From positions 22,654 to 86,653 of the forward strand of contig MCFE01000368.1 of the NCBI GenBank assembly GCA_002104905.1: a stretch of 64,000 nucleotides of DNA. The letters run 5' to 3'. This stretch comes from Basidiobolus meristosporus CBS 931.73 (Eukaryota > Basidiobolomycota > Basidiobolomycetes > Basidiobolales > Basidiobolaceae). Both the position numbers and the translations under genes were made by a program. Shown piece after piece: positions 19,241 through 29,989 of the stretch (position 1 is the stretch's first letter; every line of letters starts with the position of its first letter). A model generated the notes under the pieces. It did not search any database and had not been told where the DNA came from. It saw only the letters and a list, made by a program, of their open reading frames with translations.

Positions 19241-22064
19241 GAGCTTAGTAACATGGAGGATGAACTTGAAAAAGACTCAGAACTCACTTTCTATATGACA
19301 GAAGAATATCTATCCCAGATGATCTCAAGCTCACAAAAGCTATTATACTTGAATGGAGTAATCAATGGAGTACCAGCCAAGATCATGATTGACTCAGGAG
19401 CATTGCATGAATAAATGGCGGAGCAATTTGCTCTGAAAGCTGGAATCAACTCAGAACCTGCCAAATCAGCTTTAGTCTCAACAGCTGATGGGAACTCTCA
19501 CCTAATCAACTGTATTAATTAGCCAGTAAGGATGATGATCCTGTGACTATGAAGAAGCTCTACAGGCCTATATATCTGGGAAATGCAAGTTTGGCCTTGT
19601 ACCTAGGAAAACCTGGCTATTTTGTTGGAATCCATCAATTAACTGGAGAATTCATGCTACTCAGATCCAGAAGGACAACAAGACTTATCAGCTACTACCT
19701 GCCAGCCTGGATTTTAACTTGGTAAATTCCAGTGTGTGTGAAACAAGCAATCTTAACAAGACACAATTCTGTAGAGAACTAAGAAAAGGCACCCCGATGT
19801 TCCTCATGGTAGTATTGCAGGAGGATTCCTCTACTCTGGTACCCCAGAAAGTCCAGACTCTTTTGAAGGAGTATTCAGACATATTTCCAGAAGTGCTTGT
19901 AAGCATACCACCTGTCAGAGATGTGGATCATGCCATTGAACCAGGATAGAGTCCTCCAATGAGTAAGATACCTTACAGAATGAGTCCATTGGAGTTGGAA
20001 GAGATGAAAAGACAAATAGATCAGTTACTGGAGCAAGGATATATCAGACCAAGCAAGTCACCTTGGGAGCACCTGTACTTTTTGTGAAGAAGAAGGATGG
20101 AACACTTAGGATGTGCATTGACTGCAGAGCCCTCAACTCAGTTACTGTGAAGGATAGGTACCCCATACCTCAGATTGATGAGCTTTTGGACCAACTCAAT
20201 GGGGCCACTATTTTCAGCAAGATTGACCTCATGTCAGGATACAACCAAATCAGGGTGAAGCCAGAAGACATCCCCAAGACAGCATTCAGGACCAGATATG
20301 GACATTACAAGTACTTAGTCATGAGTTTTGGCTTCACCAATGCCCCTGCAACTTTCATGACCCTGATGCAGACTGTCTTCCAAGAGTACTTAGACAAGTT
20401 TGTCATAATCTACCTAGATGATATACTGATATACTGCAAGACAGAAGAGGATCACTTGGTGCACATTGAAAATGTCATGAAGAAGCTGAGAGTGTACAAG
20501 CTTTATGGCAAGCTACTCAAGTGTGAATTCTTCAAGAAACACGCTGAATATCTGGGACACATAGAGACTAGCACAGGAGTAGCCTTAGACTCTAAGAAGG
20601 TGGAAGTTATCAAGAATTTGAAGCAGCCCCATAGCATATAAGAGCTCAGATCATTCCTTGGAATGTTCCCTATTACTGGAGATTTGTCAAGTCCTTTGCA
20701 AGTATTGCAGCCCCTTTAACTGATATCCTCAAGTAAGATAATACCTACAAGTGGGACATTGCTTGTGAAACTGCCTCTCAGACACTCAAGAATGAACTTG
20801 CTAAGCTGCCAAGCTTAAGAATACCAGACTTCAGAAAAGAGTTCACTCTGTGCACAGATGCTTCAGATTATGCAATTGGTGGAGTGCTGAGCCAAGAACT
20901 CAAGGGAAAGGACTACCCTGTTGCCTTTGAATGCAAGAAACTGAACTCAGCAGAACAAAATTATCCAGTGCATGGGAAGGAGATGCATGCTATAATACAC
21001 TGTTTGAAGACATGGAGATGCTGTATTGAAGGAGTCAAATGCACTGTAAAGACTGATCATGCCTCCCTCAAGCATATAATGACTCAGAAGGTACTCTCTA
21101 GTAGAATGACAAGATGGAGTGAATACATTCAGCTACTTGACTTGGAGATTGTTTACTGCCCTAGAAAACACAACACGGTTGCTCACACCTTATCAAGATT
21201 AGAACAAGTTGCACAACTCAACTTGGTGCATGAATCAGATTGGCCTAGCCTATGGCCAAAGTACTTGGAGGACCAAGCCATTCCCAATGAGGTGGATGAA
21301 GATATCTAGAAGATAATTCAGGCTGAAGCCAGCAAATTTGTAGTACAGGATGAAACACTCTAACAAATTGTTAATGGAAGCCCTATTGCCTATTGCCCTA
21401 ATGTTGCTCACCTGAATTTAATACATAAGCTACACAATAGATATGGACATCTTGGAATTGAAGGAACCTATAGCCTTGTGAAAGCCAGGGCCTGTTGGCC
21501 CAGAATGAAACATGACATTGAGAAACTAGTGAAAACATGCCCACACTGTCAAATCAACCAAGGACAACCACAAAAAATTGCTGAACTCTTTCCCTTGAAG
21601 CCTGTAAGACCATTTGAAAGATTGGGAATTGACTTATTGATAGACTGCCAACTACCAGGAAATGCTACTGTTGGATCCAAGTAGCAATTGATCATGCCAC
21701 TAAATGGCCAGTTGCTAAAGCTGTACCAATAGCCAGTGAACAAGAAGTTGCAAGTTTCATTTACCATGAGATCCTGATGAAGTTTGGATGCCCTGTGGAG
21801 ATCGTATCTGATAGAGGAGCAAGCTTTATGGCAAAGACATTAGAGGCTTATCTGGAAATACAGCAGATTAGACACTTGAAAACCTTGGCATATCACCCTA
21901 GAACTAATGGAGTCACTGAGCGGTTTAATGAATTATTTGGAAAGATGCTGACCAAGTGTGCAAATGGAGTTGTCAGTAGATGGGATGAGTATATAGACCA
22001 AGCACTCTTTGCATGCAGAGTCAGAGTACACAACACCACCTAGCAAATTCCATTTTACTGAGTG
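19241..22064 (+). pseudogene. Gypsy gag end and pol (plus-strand element, middle part)
   Basis: Continuation of the gypsy gag-pol after the copia insertion. 19241-19540 holds the end of Gag and the protease, with a MIDSGALHE active site. 20063-20641 is RT, with [38 protein letters not shown] and an intact YLDD ([11 protein letters not shown], 20410-20440). 20884-21309 is RNase H with the tail ending TLSRLEQ. 21478-21684 holds the H2C2 zinc finger (CPHCQINQGQ). 21700-22064 is the integrase core (SDRGASFMAK, HPRTNGVTERFNE). Stops and frameshifts separate the frames. It is cut at 22064 by the minus-strand gypsy and resumes at 27031 in the integrase C-terminus. Confidence 0.92.
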
Positions 22065-22431
22065 TGTTACAAGTCTTGGTATAAGAGTTGCAGAGGAATA
22101 GGGAGTTTAGCTAGTATTGTATTCACTAAAACTTGAACTGATTTTTGTTGAGGTTCCAGCAGCTCCTTATATACACTTTGCCAGATCAATTGCTGACTAA
22201 TTGTACTTCCTAATGTAGGTTGTGGCTGATGACTCATTTGATTACATCATCATCACCCAATAAGATCCTACTTAATATACCTATTTCTGTCTGATAAGGG
22301 TCTACTGACTTACTTGCTAACTAATGCTACTGATTTGATAGATAATTATATATACTGATAACATAAACATATACTAACTGATTTGACTAAAAACTGATCT
22401 AACTTAAACATTCAAGCGGCAGATCATAACA
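22065..22431 (-). repeat. Gypsy 3' LTR, 367 bp
   Basis: On the plus strand TGTTACAAGTCTTGG (22065) to GATCATAACA (22431). On the minus strand it is preceded by the polypurine tract AGTAGGGGAGAA (22443-22432). Confidence 0.93.
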
Positions 22432-23413
22432 TTCTCCCCTACTAAAGTTGAGAGGGTTCTCCTGAATCTCTTCTCTTGTGATTCCAACATCTTGATGGTT
22501 CAGTATTATCAGCAAGTCTTGCAAGCTTGAGTCTGTCCCTATGCACCAAGTCTTCCCGGATATTGCCTTGTTTGTCCACCAGTTGATAAGTTGCAAATGA
22601 ACATTCTCTGATGATCTTGAATGGTTCAGTCCATTGTGGCTCACACTTCTTTTGAGTGTTGTTTCATAGCAATACAAAGTTCCCAACTGTCAATGCTTCT
22701 GGTGCTATACTCTTATTAAATCTCTGCTTCATCTTTTTTGCACATTGAGATACTTTGGTCTGTGCCTCTTGACATCTTTGTTCCAGTTGCTAGTGTCTGC
22801 TTGGCTGACTGAGTTCATCTTCTAAGGTGTCTGTAAGCTTTGGTTGTGTGAGATCTCCTGGAATCCTTAGTTCACATCCATACACTAAGTAAAATGGTGA
22901 TTCCTGGGTGGTGTTGTGTACTCTGACTCTGCATGCAAAGAGTGCTTGGTCTATATACTCATCCCATCTACTGACAACTCCATTTGCACACTTAGTCAGC
23001 ATCTTTCCAAATAATTCATTAAACCGCTCAGTGACTCCATTAGTTCTAGGGTGATATGCCAAGGTTTTCAAGTGTCTGATCTGCTGTATTTCCAGATAAG
23101 CCTCTAATGTCTTTGCCATAAAGCTTGCTCCTCTATCAGATAAGATCTCCACAGGGCATCCAAACTTCATCAGGATCTCATGGTAAATGAAACTTGCAAC
23201 TTCTTGTTCACTGGCTATTGGTACAGCTTTAGCAATTGGCCATTTAGTGGCATGATCAATTGCTACTTGGATCCAACGGTAGCATTTCCTGGTAGTTGGC
23301 AGTCTTCCAATAAAGTCAATTCCCCATCTTTTAAATGATTGTACAGGCTCCAAGAAAAAGAGTTTGGCAATTCTCTGTGATTGGCTTTGGTTGATTTGGC
23401 AATTTGGGCATGT
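22432..23413 (-). pseudogene. Gypsy integrase
   Basis: The minus-strand frame 23353-22790 encodes the rve integrase core: FKRWGIDFIGRLP (first Asp), IQVAIDHATKWPIAKAVP, LSDRGASFMAK (second Asp) and HPRTNGVTERFNE (catalytic Glu). After LTQPKLTDTLEDELSQPSRH there is a stop at about 22790. The C-terminal part (WTNKAISGKTW on a shifted frame, RDRLKLARL-like) continues to the polypurine tract at about 22440. The zinc finger upstream (CPNCQINQ) is at 23410 on the far side of a stop. All three catalytic residues are present. Confidence 0.9.
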
Positions 23414-24874
23414 TTACACTAGTTTCTCAATGTCTTGTTTCATTCTGGGCCACCATGCTCTGGCTTTTGCAAGACTATAGATTCCTTCAATTCCAAGATG
23501 TCCATATCCATTGTGTAGCTTATGTATTAAATTCAGGTGAGCAACATAAGGGCAATAGGCAATAGGGCTTCTATCAACAGTTTGGTAGAGTGTTTCATCC
23601 TGTACTACAAATTTGCTGGCTTCATCATGGATTATCTTCTTGATATCTTCATCCACCTCATAAAGAATGGCTTGGTCCTCCAAGTACTTTGGTAATAGGC
23701 TAGGCCAATCTGATTCATGCACCAAGTTGAGTTGTGCAACTTGTTCTAATCTTGATAAGGCATCAGCAACCATGTTGTTTTTTCCAGGGCAGTAGACAAT
23801 CTCCAGGTCAAATAGCTGAATGTATTCACTCCATCTTGTCATTCTTCTAGAGAGTACCTTCTGAGTCATTATATGCTTGAGGGAGGCATGATCAGTCTTT
23901 ACAGTGCATTTGACTCCTTCAATATAGCATCTCCATGTCTTCAAACAGTGTATTATAGCCAGCATCTCCTTCTCATGCACTGGATAATTTTGTTCTGCTG
24001 AGTTCAGCTTCTTGCATTCAAAGGCAACAGGGTAGTCCTTTCCCTTGTGTTCTTGGCTCAGCACTCCACCAATTGCATAATCTGAAGCATCTGTGCACAG
24101 AGTGAACTGCTTTCTGAAGTCTGGTATTCATGAGCTTGGCAGCTTATCAAGTTCATTCTTGAGCATATGGAAGGCAGTCTCACAAGCTATGTCCCACTTG
24201 TAGGTATTATCTTTCTTGAGAATATCAGTGAAAGTGGCTGCAATACTTGCACACAACTTGACAAATCTCTGATAATAGGAAACCATTCCAGGGAATGATC
24301 TGAGCTCTGATATGCCATGGGGCTGCTTCAGATTCTTGATTACCTCCACCTTCTTGAGGTCTAAGGTTACTCCTGTGCAAGTCACTATGTGTCCCAGATA
24401 TTCAACATGTTCCTTGAAGAATTTACACTTGAGTAGCTTGCCATAAAGCTTGTTCTCTCTTAGCTTCTTCAAGACCTTTTCAATGTGCACCAAGTGATCC
24501 TCTTCTGTCTTGCAGTATATCAGTATATCATCTAGGTAGATTATGACAAACTTGTCTAAGTACTCCTGGGAGACAGTCTGTATCAGGGTCATGAAAGTTG
24601 CAGGGGCATTGGTGAGGCCAAAACTCATGACCAAGTACTTGTAATGTCCATATCTGGTCCTGAATGCTGTCTTAGGGATGTCTTCTGGCTTCACCCTAAT
24701 TTGGTTGTATCCTGACATGAGGTCAATCTGGCTGAAAATAGTGGCTCCATTAAGTTGGTACAAAAGCTCATCAATCCAATGTATGGGGTATTTATTCTTG
24801 ACTGTAACTGAGTTCAGGGCTCTGTAGTCAATGCACATCCTAAGTGTTCCATCCTTCTTTTTCACAAAAAGCAC
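23414..24874 (-). pseudogene. Gypsy reverse transcriptase-RNase H
   Basis: 24874-24128 is [42 protein letters not shown] and an intact YLDDILIYC at about 24540-24510. 24127-23414 is RNase H, interrupted by a stop just before 24064: YPVAFECKKLNSAEQNY, HEKEMLAIIHCL, TDHASLKH and GKNNMVADALSRLEQ. RT copies the element RNA and RNase H removes the RNA strand. It is the best preserved gypsy pol in the window. Confidence 0.92.
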
Positions 24875-25430
24875 TGGTGCTCCCCAAGGTGACTTGCTGG
24901 GTCTGATCTATCCTTGCTCCAATAGCTGATCAATTTGTCTCTTCATTTCCCCCAATTCCAATGGACTCATTCTGTAAGGTGTCTTGCTCACTGGAAGGCT
25001 ATCTCCTGTGTCAATGGCATGATCCACATCTCTGACTGGTGGTAAGCTTACAAGCTCATCTGGAAACATGTCTGAATATTTCTTCAAGAGAGTCTGGACC
25101 TGCTGAGATGCTGGGGTAGCAGAATCCTCCTGTAATACTGCCATGAGGAACATCTAGGTACCTTTTCTAAGTGCTCTACAGAACTGGGTCTTGCTAAGTT
25201 CACTTGTCTCACACATACTGGAATTGACCAAGTTGAAATCCAGCCAGGCAGGTAATAGCTCATAGGCCTTATTGTCATTTTGAATCTGAGTAGCATGTGC
25301 TCTCCAGTTGATTGATGGATTACGGCAAAATAGCCAGGTTTTTCCAAGTACAAGGTCAAACTTGCAGTTCCCAAATATATAAGCCTGTAGGTCTTCTTCA
25401 TAGTCATTGATCTTCATTCTTACTGGCTAA
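24875..25430 (-). pseudogene. Gypsy protease C-terminus and linker to RT
   Basis: Frames 25417-25154 and 25153-24908 encode the remainder of the aspartic protease domain (FGNCKFDLVLGKTWL, the flap-side hydrophobic block) and the linker ending [19 protein letters not shown] just before RT. Stops at 25427, 25154 and 24908 break it. The overlapping frame 25407-25084 is a shadow. Confidence 0.82.
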
Positions 25431-26604
25431 GTAATACAGTTGATTATGTGAGAGCTCCCATCCGCTGTTGAGACTGAAGTTGATTTGTTAGGTTCCAAGT
25501 TGATTCCAGCTTTCAGAGCAAATTGCTCTGACATGTACTCATGCAATGCTCCTGAGTCATTCATGATCTTGGCAGGTACTCCATTGATTACTCCATTCAA
25601 GTATAATAGCTTTCCTGAGTTTGAGGTCATCTGGGATAGGTATTCTTCTGTCATGTGGAAGGTGAGTTCTGAGTCTTCTCCAAGTTCATCCTCCATGTTA
25701 CTATGCTCCATGGCCTCAATATGGCTAAAGGTTCTTGATGGCTGGTGTTCATTTCTTCTCTGAGGGCAGTGCTTTGCAGTATGTCCTTGCTGGTGGCAAT
25801 TGAAGCAAAGTCCTTTCTTCTTACATTCTTCTGAGGTAGGATTCTTCTGCAGAGCATCTATTTCCATTGGTACTGCTTCTGACTGTCTTCTTTCATAATG
25901 AATGTAGCCTTTCTGATTAGTGACTGTAGGCTTCCCAACTCCAAACATAGCTGAGTCATAGCTAATGGCAATCTTGATGGCTTCTTTAATAGTCTGAGGT
26001 CTTTGATAATTCACTTTCTTGCAAGTTCTTTCTTTCAACCCATCAATAAAGTATTCATCTTGATCCAGGGGTCCATTCTTTCAATTTGTCCAAGTAGACT
26101 TCTGTACTTATAGATGTATTCTTGAACCATTCCTTTCTGTCTGTGTGCCTTTAACTTCCTTCTTAGTAGTGTCTGCTGGTGTGGAGGTTCTAAAGCATCC
26201 TGACTTTCTAACAGAAACTCATCCCAGGTAGAGATTGTAGAGCATCCCATCATAGTGGCTGACCTGATCTTGTTGTGATACCACTGTAAAGCTGTATCTG
26301 CCAGGTAAGAAGCTGCATAATGCAACTTGCTTTCTGGAGCAATTCCTTTAGCTTTAAAAGCTTCTTCAATCTGAAAGAGCCAAGTTCCCAGGTTTTCATT
26401 GACTCTGCCATGGTACCAGTTGACCTTTACACTAAAGTTACTCTTGACAGGGCTTTGCTGGCTCTGAGCCATGGTAGTCATTCCTTGTTGTTGTTGGCTG
26501 AGGATCTGGAGTAACTGTTGCTGTTGGCTGAGGATCTGGAGTAACTGTTGCTGTTGGGCCAGGATTTGCTGCATGGCATTCTTCCATTCTTGATTGTCTG
26601 ACAT
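25427..26604 (-). pseudogene. Gypsy gag and protease active site
   Basis: 26604-26035 is the Gag N-terminal half. It begins MSDNQEWKNAMQQILAQQQQ and has a Gln-rich segment in which an 11-residue unit (QQQQLLQILSQ) is tandemly duplicated. The rest of the domain has VNWYHGRVNENLGTWLF and LQWYHNKIRSATMMGC. After a stop, 26038-25427 carries the C-terminal half, with the CCHC knuckle CFNCHQQGHTAKHC and the retropepsin active site (NDSGALHEYMSEQFA), where the family pattern is usually IDSGAS. Gag forms the particle and the knuckle binds RNA. Confidence 0.9.
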
Positions 26605-26662
26605 CTTGAGGGTGGTTTCTTCCTTCTTCAGGAGGGAGGTTTCTGGTTATTGCTGCTACCAA

Positions 26663-27030
26663 TGTTACAAGTCTTGGTATGAGAGTTGTAGAGGAATAGG
26701 GAGTTTAGCTAGTATTGTATTCACTAAAACTTGAACTGATTTTTATTGAGGTTCCAGCAGCTCCTTATATACATTTTGCCAGTTCAATTGCTGACTAATT
26801 GTATTTCCTAATGTAGGTTGTGGCTGATGACTCATCTGATTGCATCATCATCACCCAATAAGATCTTACTTAATATATCTATTTCTGTCTGATAAGGATC
26901 TGCTAATTCATTTGCTGACTAATGCTGCTGATTTGATAGATTATACCAATATACTGATAACCTAAACATATACTAATTGATTTGACTAAAAACTGATCTA
27001 ACTTAAACATTCAAGCAGCAGCTCATAACC
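26663..27030 (-). repeat. Gypsy 5' LTR, 368 bp
   Basis: TGTTACAAGTCTTGG (26663) to GCTCATAACC (27030) on the plus strand. On the minus strand the following bases, TTGGTAGCAGCAATAACC (26662 down), are the primer-binding site. It differs from the 3' LTR at a modest number of positions. Confidence 0.92.
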
Positions 27031-27485
27031 AGTGTATGGATGTGAACCAAGGATTCCAGGATATCTCACACAACCAAAGCTTACAGACACCTTAGAAGAT
27101 GAGCTCAGTCAGCCAAGTAGACACCAGCAACTGGAACAAAGATGTCAAGAGGCACAGACCAAAGTATCCCAAAGTGCAGAAAAGATGAAGCAGAGATATG
27201 ATAAGACTATAGCACCAGAAGCATTGACAGTTAGGACCCTTGTGTTGCTAAGAAACAACACTCAAAAGAAGTGTGAGCCGCAATGGACAGGGCCATTCAA
27301 GATCATCAGACAATGCTCATTTTCAGCTTAGCAACTAGTAACAAACAAGGCAATATCTGGGAAGACTTAGTGCATAGGGACAGACTGAAGCTTGCAAGAC
27401 TTGCTGATAATACTGAACCATCAAGATATTGGTATCACAAGAAAAGAGATTCAGGAGAACCCTCTCAACTTTAGTGGGGGAGAAT
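27031..27485 (+). pseudogene. Gypsy integrase C-terminus (plus-strand element, last part)
   Basis: Resumes the plus-strand gypsy after the nested insertion: VYGCEPRIPGYLTQPKLTD, the coiled EAQTKVSQSAEKMKQRYDK, LLRNNTQKKCEPQWTGPFKI, then after a frameshift GNIWEDLVHRDRLKLARL. It ends at the polypurine tract TTTAGTGGGGGAGAA next to the 3' LTR. No chromodomain is seen. Confidence 0.9.
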
Positions 27486-27686
27486 GTTATGATCTGCTGC
27501 TTGAATGTTTAAGTCAGATCAGTTCTTAGTCAAATCCACTAGTTTTGTGTTTAGGTTATCAGTATATCAGTATTATCTATCAAATCAGTAGCATTAGTCA
27601 GCAAATGAGTCAGCAGATCCTTATCAGACAGAAATAGATGTATTTAGTAGAATCTTATTAGGTGATGATGATGCAATCAAATGAGT
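27486..27686 (+). repeat. Gypsy 3' LTR, truncated
   Basis: Starts TGTTATGATCTGCTGC and matches the first ~200 bp of the LTR. It is cut at about 27686 where LTR-C sequence begins. Confidence 0.88.
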
Positions 27687-28115
27687 GGAGATCATAAGAA
27701 GTCTTGATGACATCAGGATGAGCTAAGAATGCTGTAAGTAAATGCATGAAGGTTCTAGGAAGTACAGCACATCTGACCAGTCTGGATTAGTACTCTGAAA
27801 CCTATGTAACATAGGGATACCATAAGTAGAATGAAAATGGTAGTGATGATGCTGTGGTTTGCTCATGTGCCAAAGGTCCTGGTGTGGGTACCTGCCTAAT
27901 AAAGAAGCACTTATATGTAACAATCTTACATAAAGTGAGGGCTAACCTATGCCATAAAATGCTAGTAGCCATAGTTAGCCAGCTTATGGGGTAGTACTGA
28001 TTAGATACAACAAACTGGATCAAACTAAACTAAGGGCAGTACAGACATAGGAAAGTAAAAAATAAGGGAGTGAGCACATCTGTCAGTGGGTGTCACTTTG
28101 ACATGATTACAATGG
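27687..28115 (-). repeat. LTR-C fragment (copy 2)
   Basis: About 430 bp homologous to the first half of the LTR-C repeat on the minus strand (compare 6800-7221 and 39730-40159). It includes TCTTGATGACATCA, TGTAACATAGGGATACCATA and the end CTGTCAGTGGGTGTCACTTT. The terminal TGTGGT has decayed to TGTAAT. The distal half is missing at the gypsy LTR junction. Confidence 0.75.
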
Positions 28116-28550
28116 TGAATTGCTGACTAATTGGAAGCATTACAATAGTGGCATATCCCCATGTGAATGCCTTGCAATTGATACAAGATATTATCAGACT
28201 GGCCTCTGCAGCATATGTTGCCGGCAGCATGAAGGTTGTCCATTTCTACAATGTGTATGAACAGCTGCATCCAAGAAATATTTTGGCCAGAAGTAGCAGC
28301 ATATCTTCAAAGCCCCTGTTGTTGATAATGGTGAAAACATGCAACTTTTTGAGTAACAACATCTTATCACTCACCAGTAAATGGATAACTGGGCTCAGAT
28401 GGCTCCATAAAGTATCCTTAGCATTTTTTCCACTAGTGCTCTCTTATTAAATATTGGGACTTTATAAGCTTCATGCAGGACACTATTGTTAAGGGTGATA
28501 GGCTCCCAGTCTATCATTAGGTCTTCTTATTCAGAGCCATCACTTTACAT
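28116..28550 (-). pseudogene. tnp2 transposase N-terminal fragment (copy E)
   Basis: Homologous to 37200-37640: the region encoding the pre-catalytic part of tnp2 (minus strand, around the HMDKLQPF-type segment) with matching CACATGCAACTTTTTGAG and CCAGTAAATGGATAACTGGGCT landmarks. It contains no intact frame. It lies directly upstream of, and head to head with, an ORFX fragment. Confidence 0.68.
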
Positions 28551-28559
28551 GCCAAAAAG

Positions 28560-29590
28560 AATTACTGAGATGATGATAGCTGTTATTTCCAGTGCGGGAG
28601 GAGCAGCCAGCTAAGCTACACTTTGTTAAATTGATGAGTTTGAAGACAAAGGCAACTCATCTACTGCAGCCTCTATGCTATCCACTACAGAGAGTGGTGA
28701 TCCCACAAACTGAGAGCACAGCAACATTAACAAATAACAGGACTATTGTGGTGCCTACAGTGTAAATTTGAATACATAACAGGCACAGCAAACAGGTGCA
28801 GCACTTCTATAAGTGCAATGCCCAAGTAAGCATGGTTGAATATTACAAGGATCTATTCCAGACACTGGCAGAAAAGGTGCTAGAACTTGCAGTATAAGCT
28901 GAAGACCAGAGCATCTTGCAACCAGTGAACAAACAATGGCACCAAGATGTAGGTTCCTGTCAAAGTCAAGGAAACAAGGCATCACAGCAGAGAAACATAT
29001 TAAGTGGTGGACCTGGTGGAGTTACCTGTTGAGTCTAGGGATAGATTCTATATTAGATACTGATAATTGAGGTGCCATAGCTTGCCATGCTGGCTGAAGA
29101 CCAAGATATTTGGGGACTAATGAATGAACAGTGGCATCAAACAATAGGGTTCATGTTAATGTAATGGGCAAGGTCTAATGCAGAAGAACTCATTAGATGC
29201 ATGATTTTAGTAACATTACTAATTGAATCTATGGCTGAGCTTAATGCTAGAGCTAGATATAGTGACTTGCATGGCTTAGTACAACTGGCAATCTAGTAAC
29301 AGTGAAGACTAAATGAAAATATACCAACTTATGCCCATAAAACATAAGAGCATCATCCAAGCCTGGAAGTGTGGAGAATGAAAATGAAGCAATAACCAAC
29401 CAATGTGCACAAATACAAGAGGTGATTGAATGTCTGTAATCAGAAGGTGCAATAATTGGCAGAGACCATTTAAAACTAATCATGTAGACTTGCAATGAAC
29501 AACCGTGATCAGGTTATTAGTGAAATCTGAGGTGCAAGTTATTAAAGAACTTTTCAGCAAGTCCTTAGGGCAACAATACCTCTTAGTTGT
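28560..29590 (+). pseudogene. ORFX remnant (CACTA-associated unknown gene)
   Basis: Plus-strand homolog of 32520-33300, recognised by the run corresponding to the ECN/YYKDLFQTLAEKVLELA block (28820-28890) and by VNKQWHQDVGSCQSQGNK (28920-28980). Many stops are present. The minus-strand frames 28755-28985 and 29253-29495 are shadows. It belongs with the tnp2 fragment to its left. See the ORFX entries at 31960 and 38060 for the family description. Confidence 0.6.
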
Positions 29591-29649
29591 GAGATCATAA
29601 TTATATGACAGCCTTTGGATGGTAACTTGTTGCATTGCTTGCCAGTGGG

Positions 29650-29985
29650 ACTTGCCCTCTGCTTGCAGTGGAGGATGTGGAGGCTATGGTAGAAGAAACA
29701 TCTTACTCCACCAGCTCAGCTAGTGCACCAGAGAGTGGCACAACTGAGGCCAGTTCAAACAAGGGTCAAGTAACTACAGTGTAGTTGGTGAATCTACCAG
29801 GCCACTATGAGATTCAGAGTCTTCCAGGTTAGCAGGTTTTATTGATGATAGCTGCAGCTTTTTTCTCATATTTCTATGTCTCTTGTCTGGGTAGACTTTC
29901 CTTCCTGTCTCTGCATCTTTACCACTGCCAGGTCTTGTATTGCTAATCCAACTAAGTGTCTCTCATAAAAAAAGTTATGAACAGG
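29650..29985 (-). pseudogene. ORFX repeat-domain fragment, opposite strand
   Basis: The minus-strand match to 57240-57560 covers the end of the peptide-repeat region and the SPSQ/Ser-rich linker. Landmarks are GGAGGCTATGGTAGA at 29677 and CACTGCCAGGTCTTG at 29921. It points towards the preceding ORFX remnant, as in the inverted pair at 55256-57790. Confidence 0.55.
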
Positions 29986-29989
29986 CCAG

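Larger units (their letters stand above)
22065..27030 (-). mobile_element. Ty3/gypsy element (minus), nested in another gypsy
   Basis: A 4.97-kb element with two LTRs (367 and 368 bp) and a 4-bp target duplication AGTG at 22061-22064 and 27031-27034. It sits in the integrase region of a plus-strand element of the same family, whose frame continues across. It has the full set of gag, protease, RT, RNase H and integrase but with several stops and frameshifts. The integrase C-terminus shows no chromodomain that I can see. The small number of differences between its LTRs suggests that it is younger than its host element. Confidence 0.94.
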
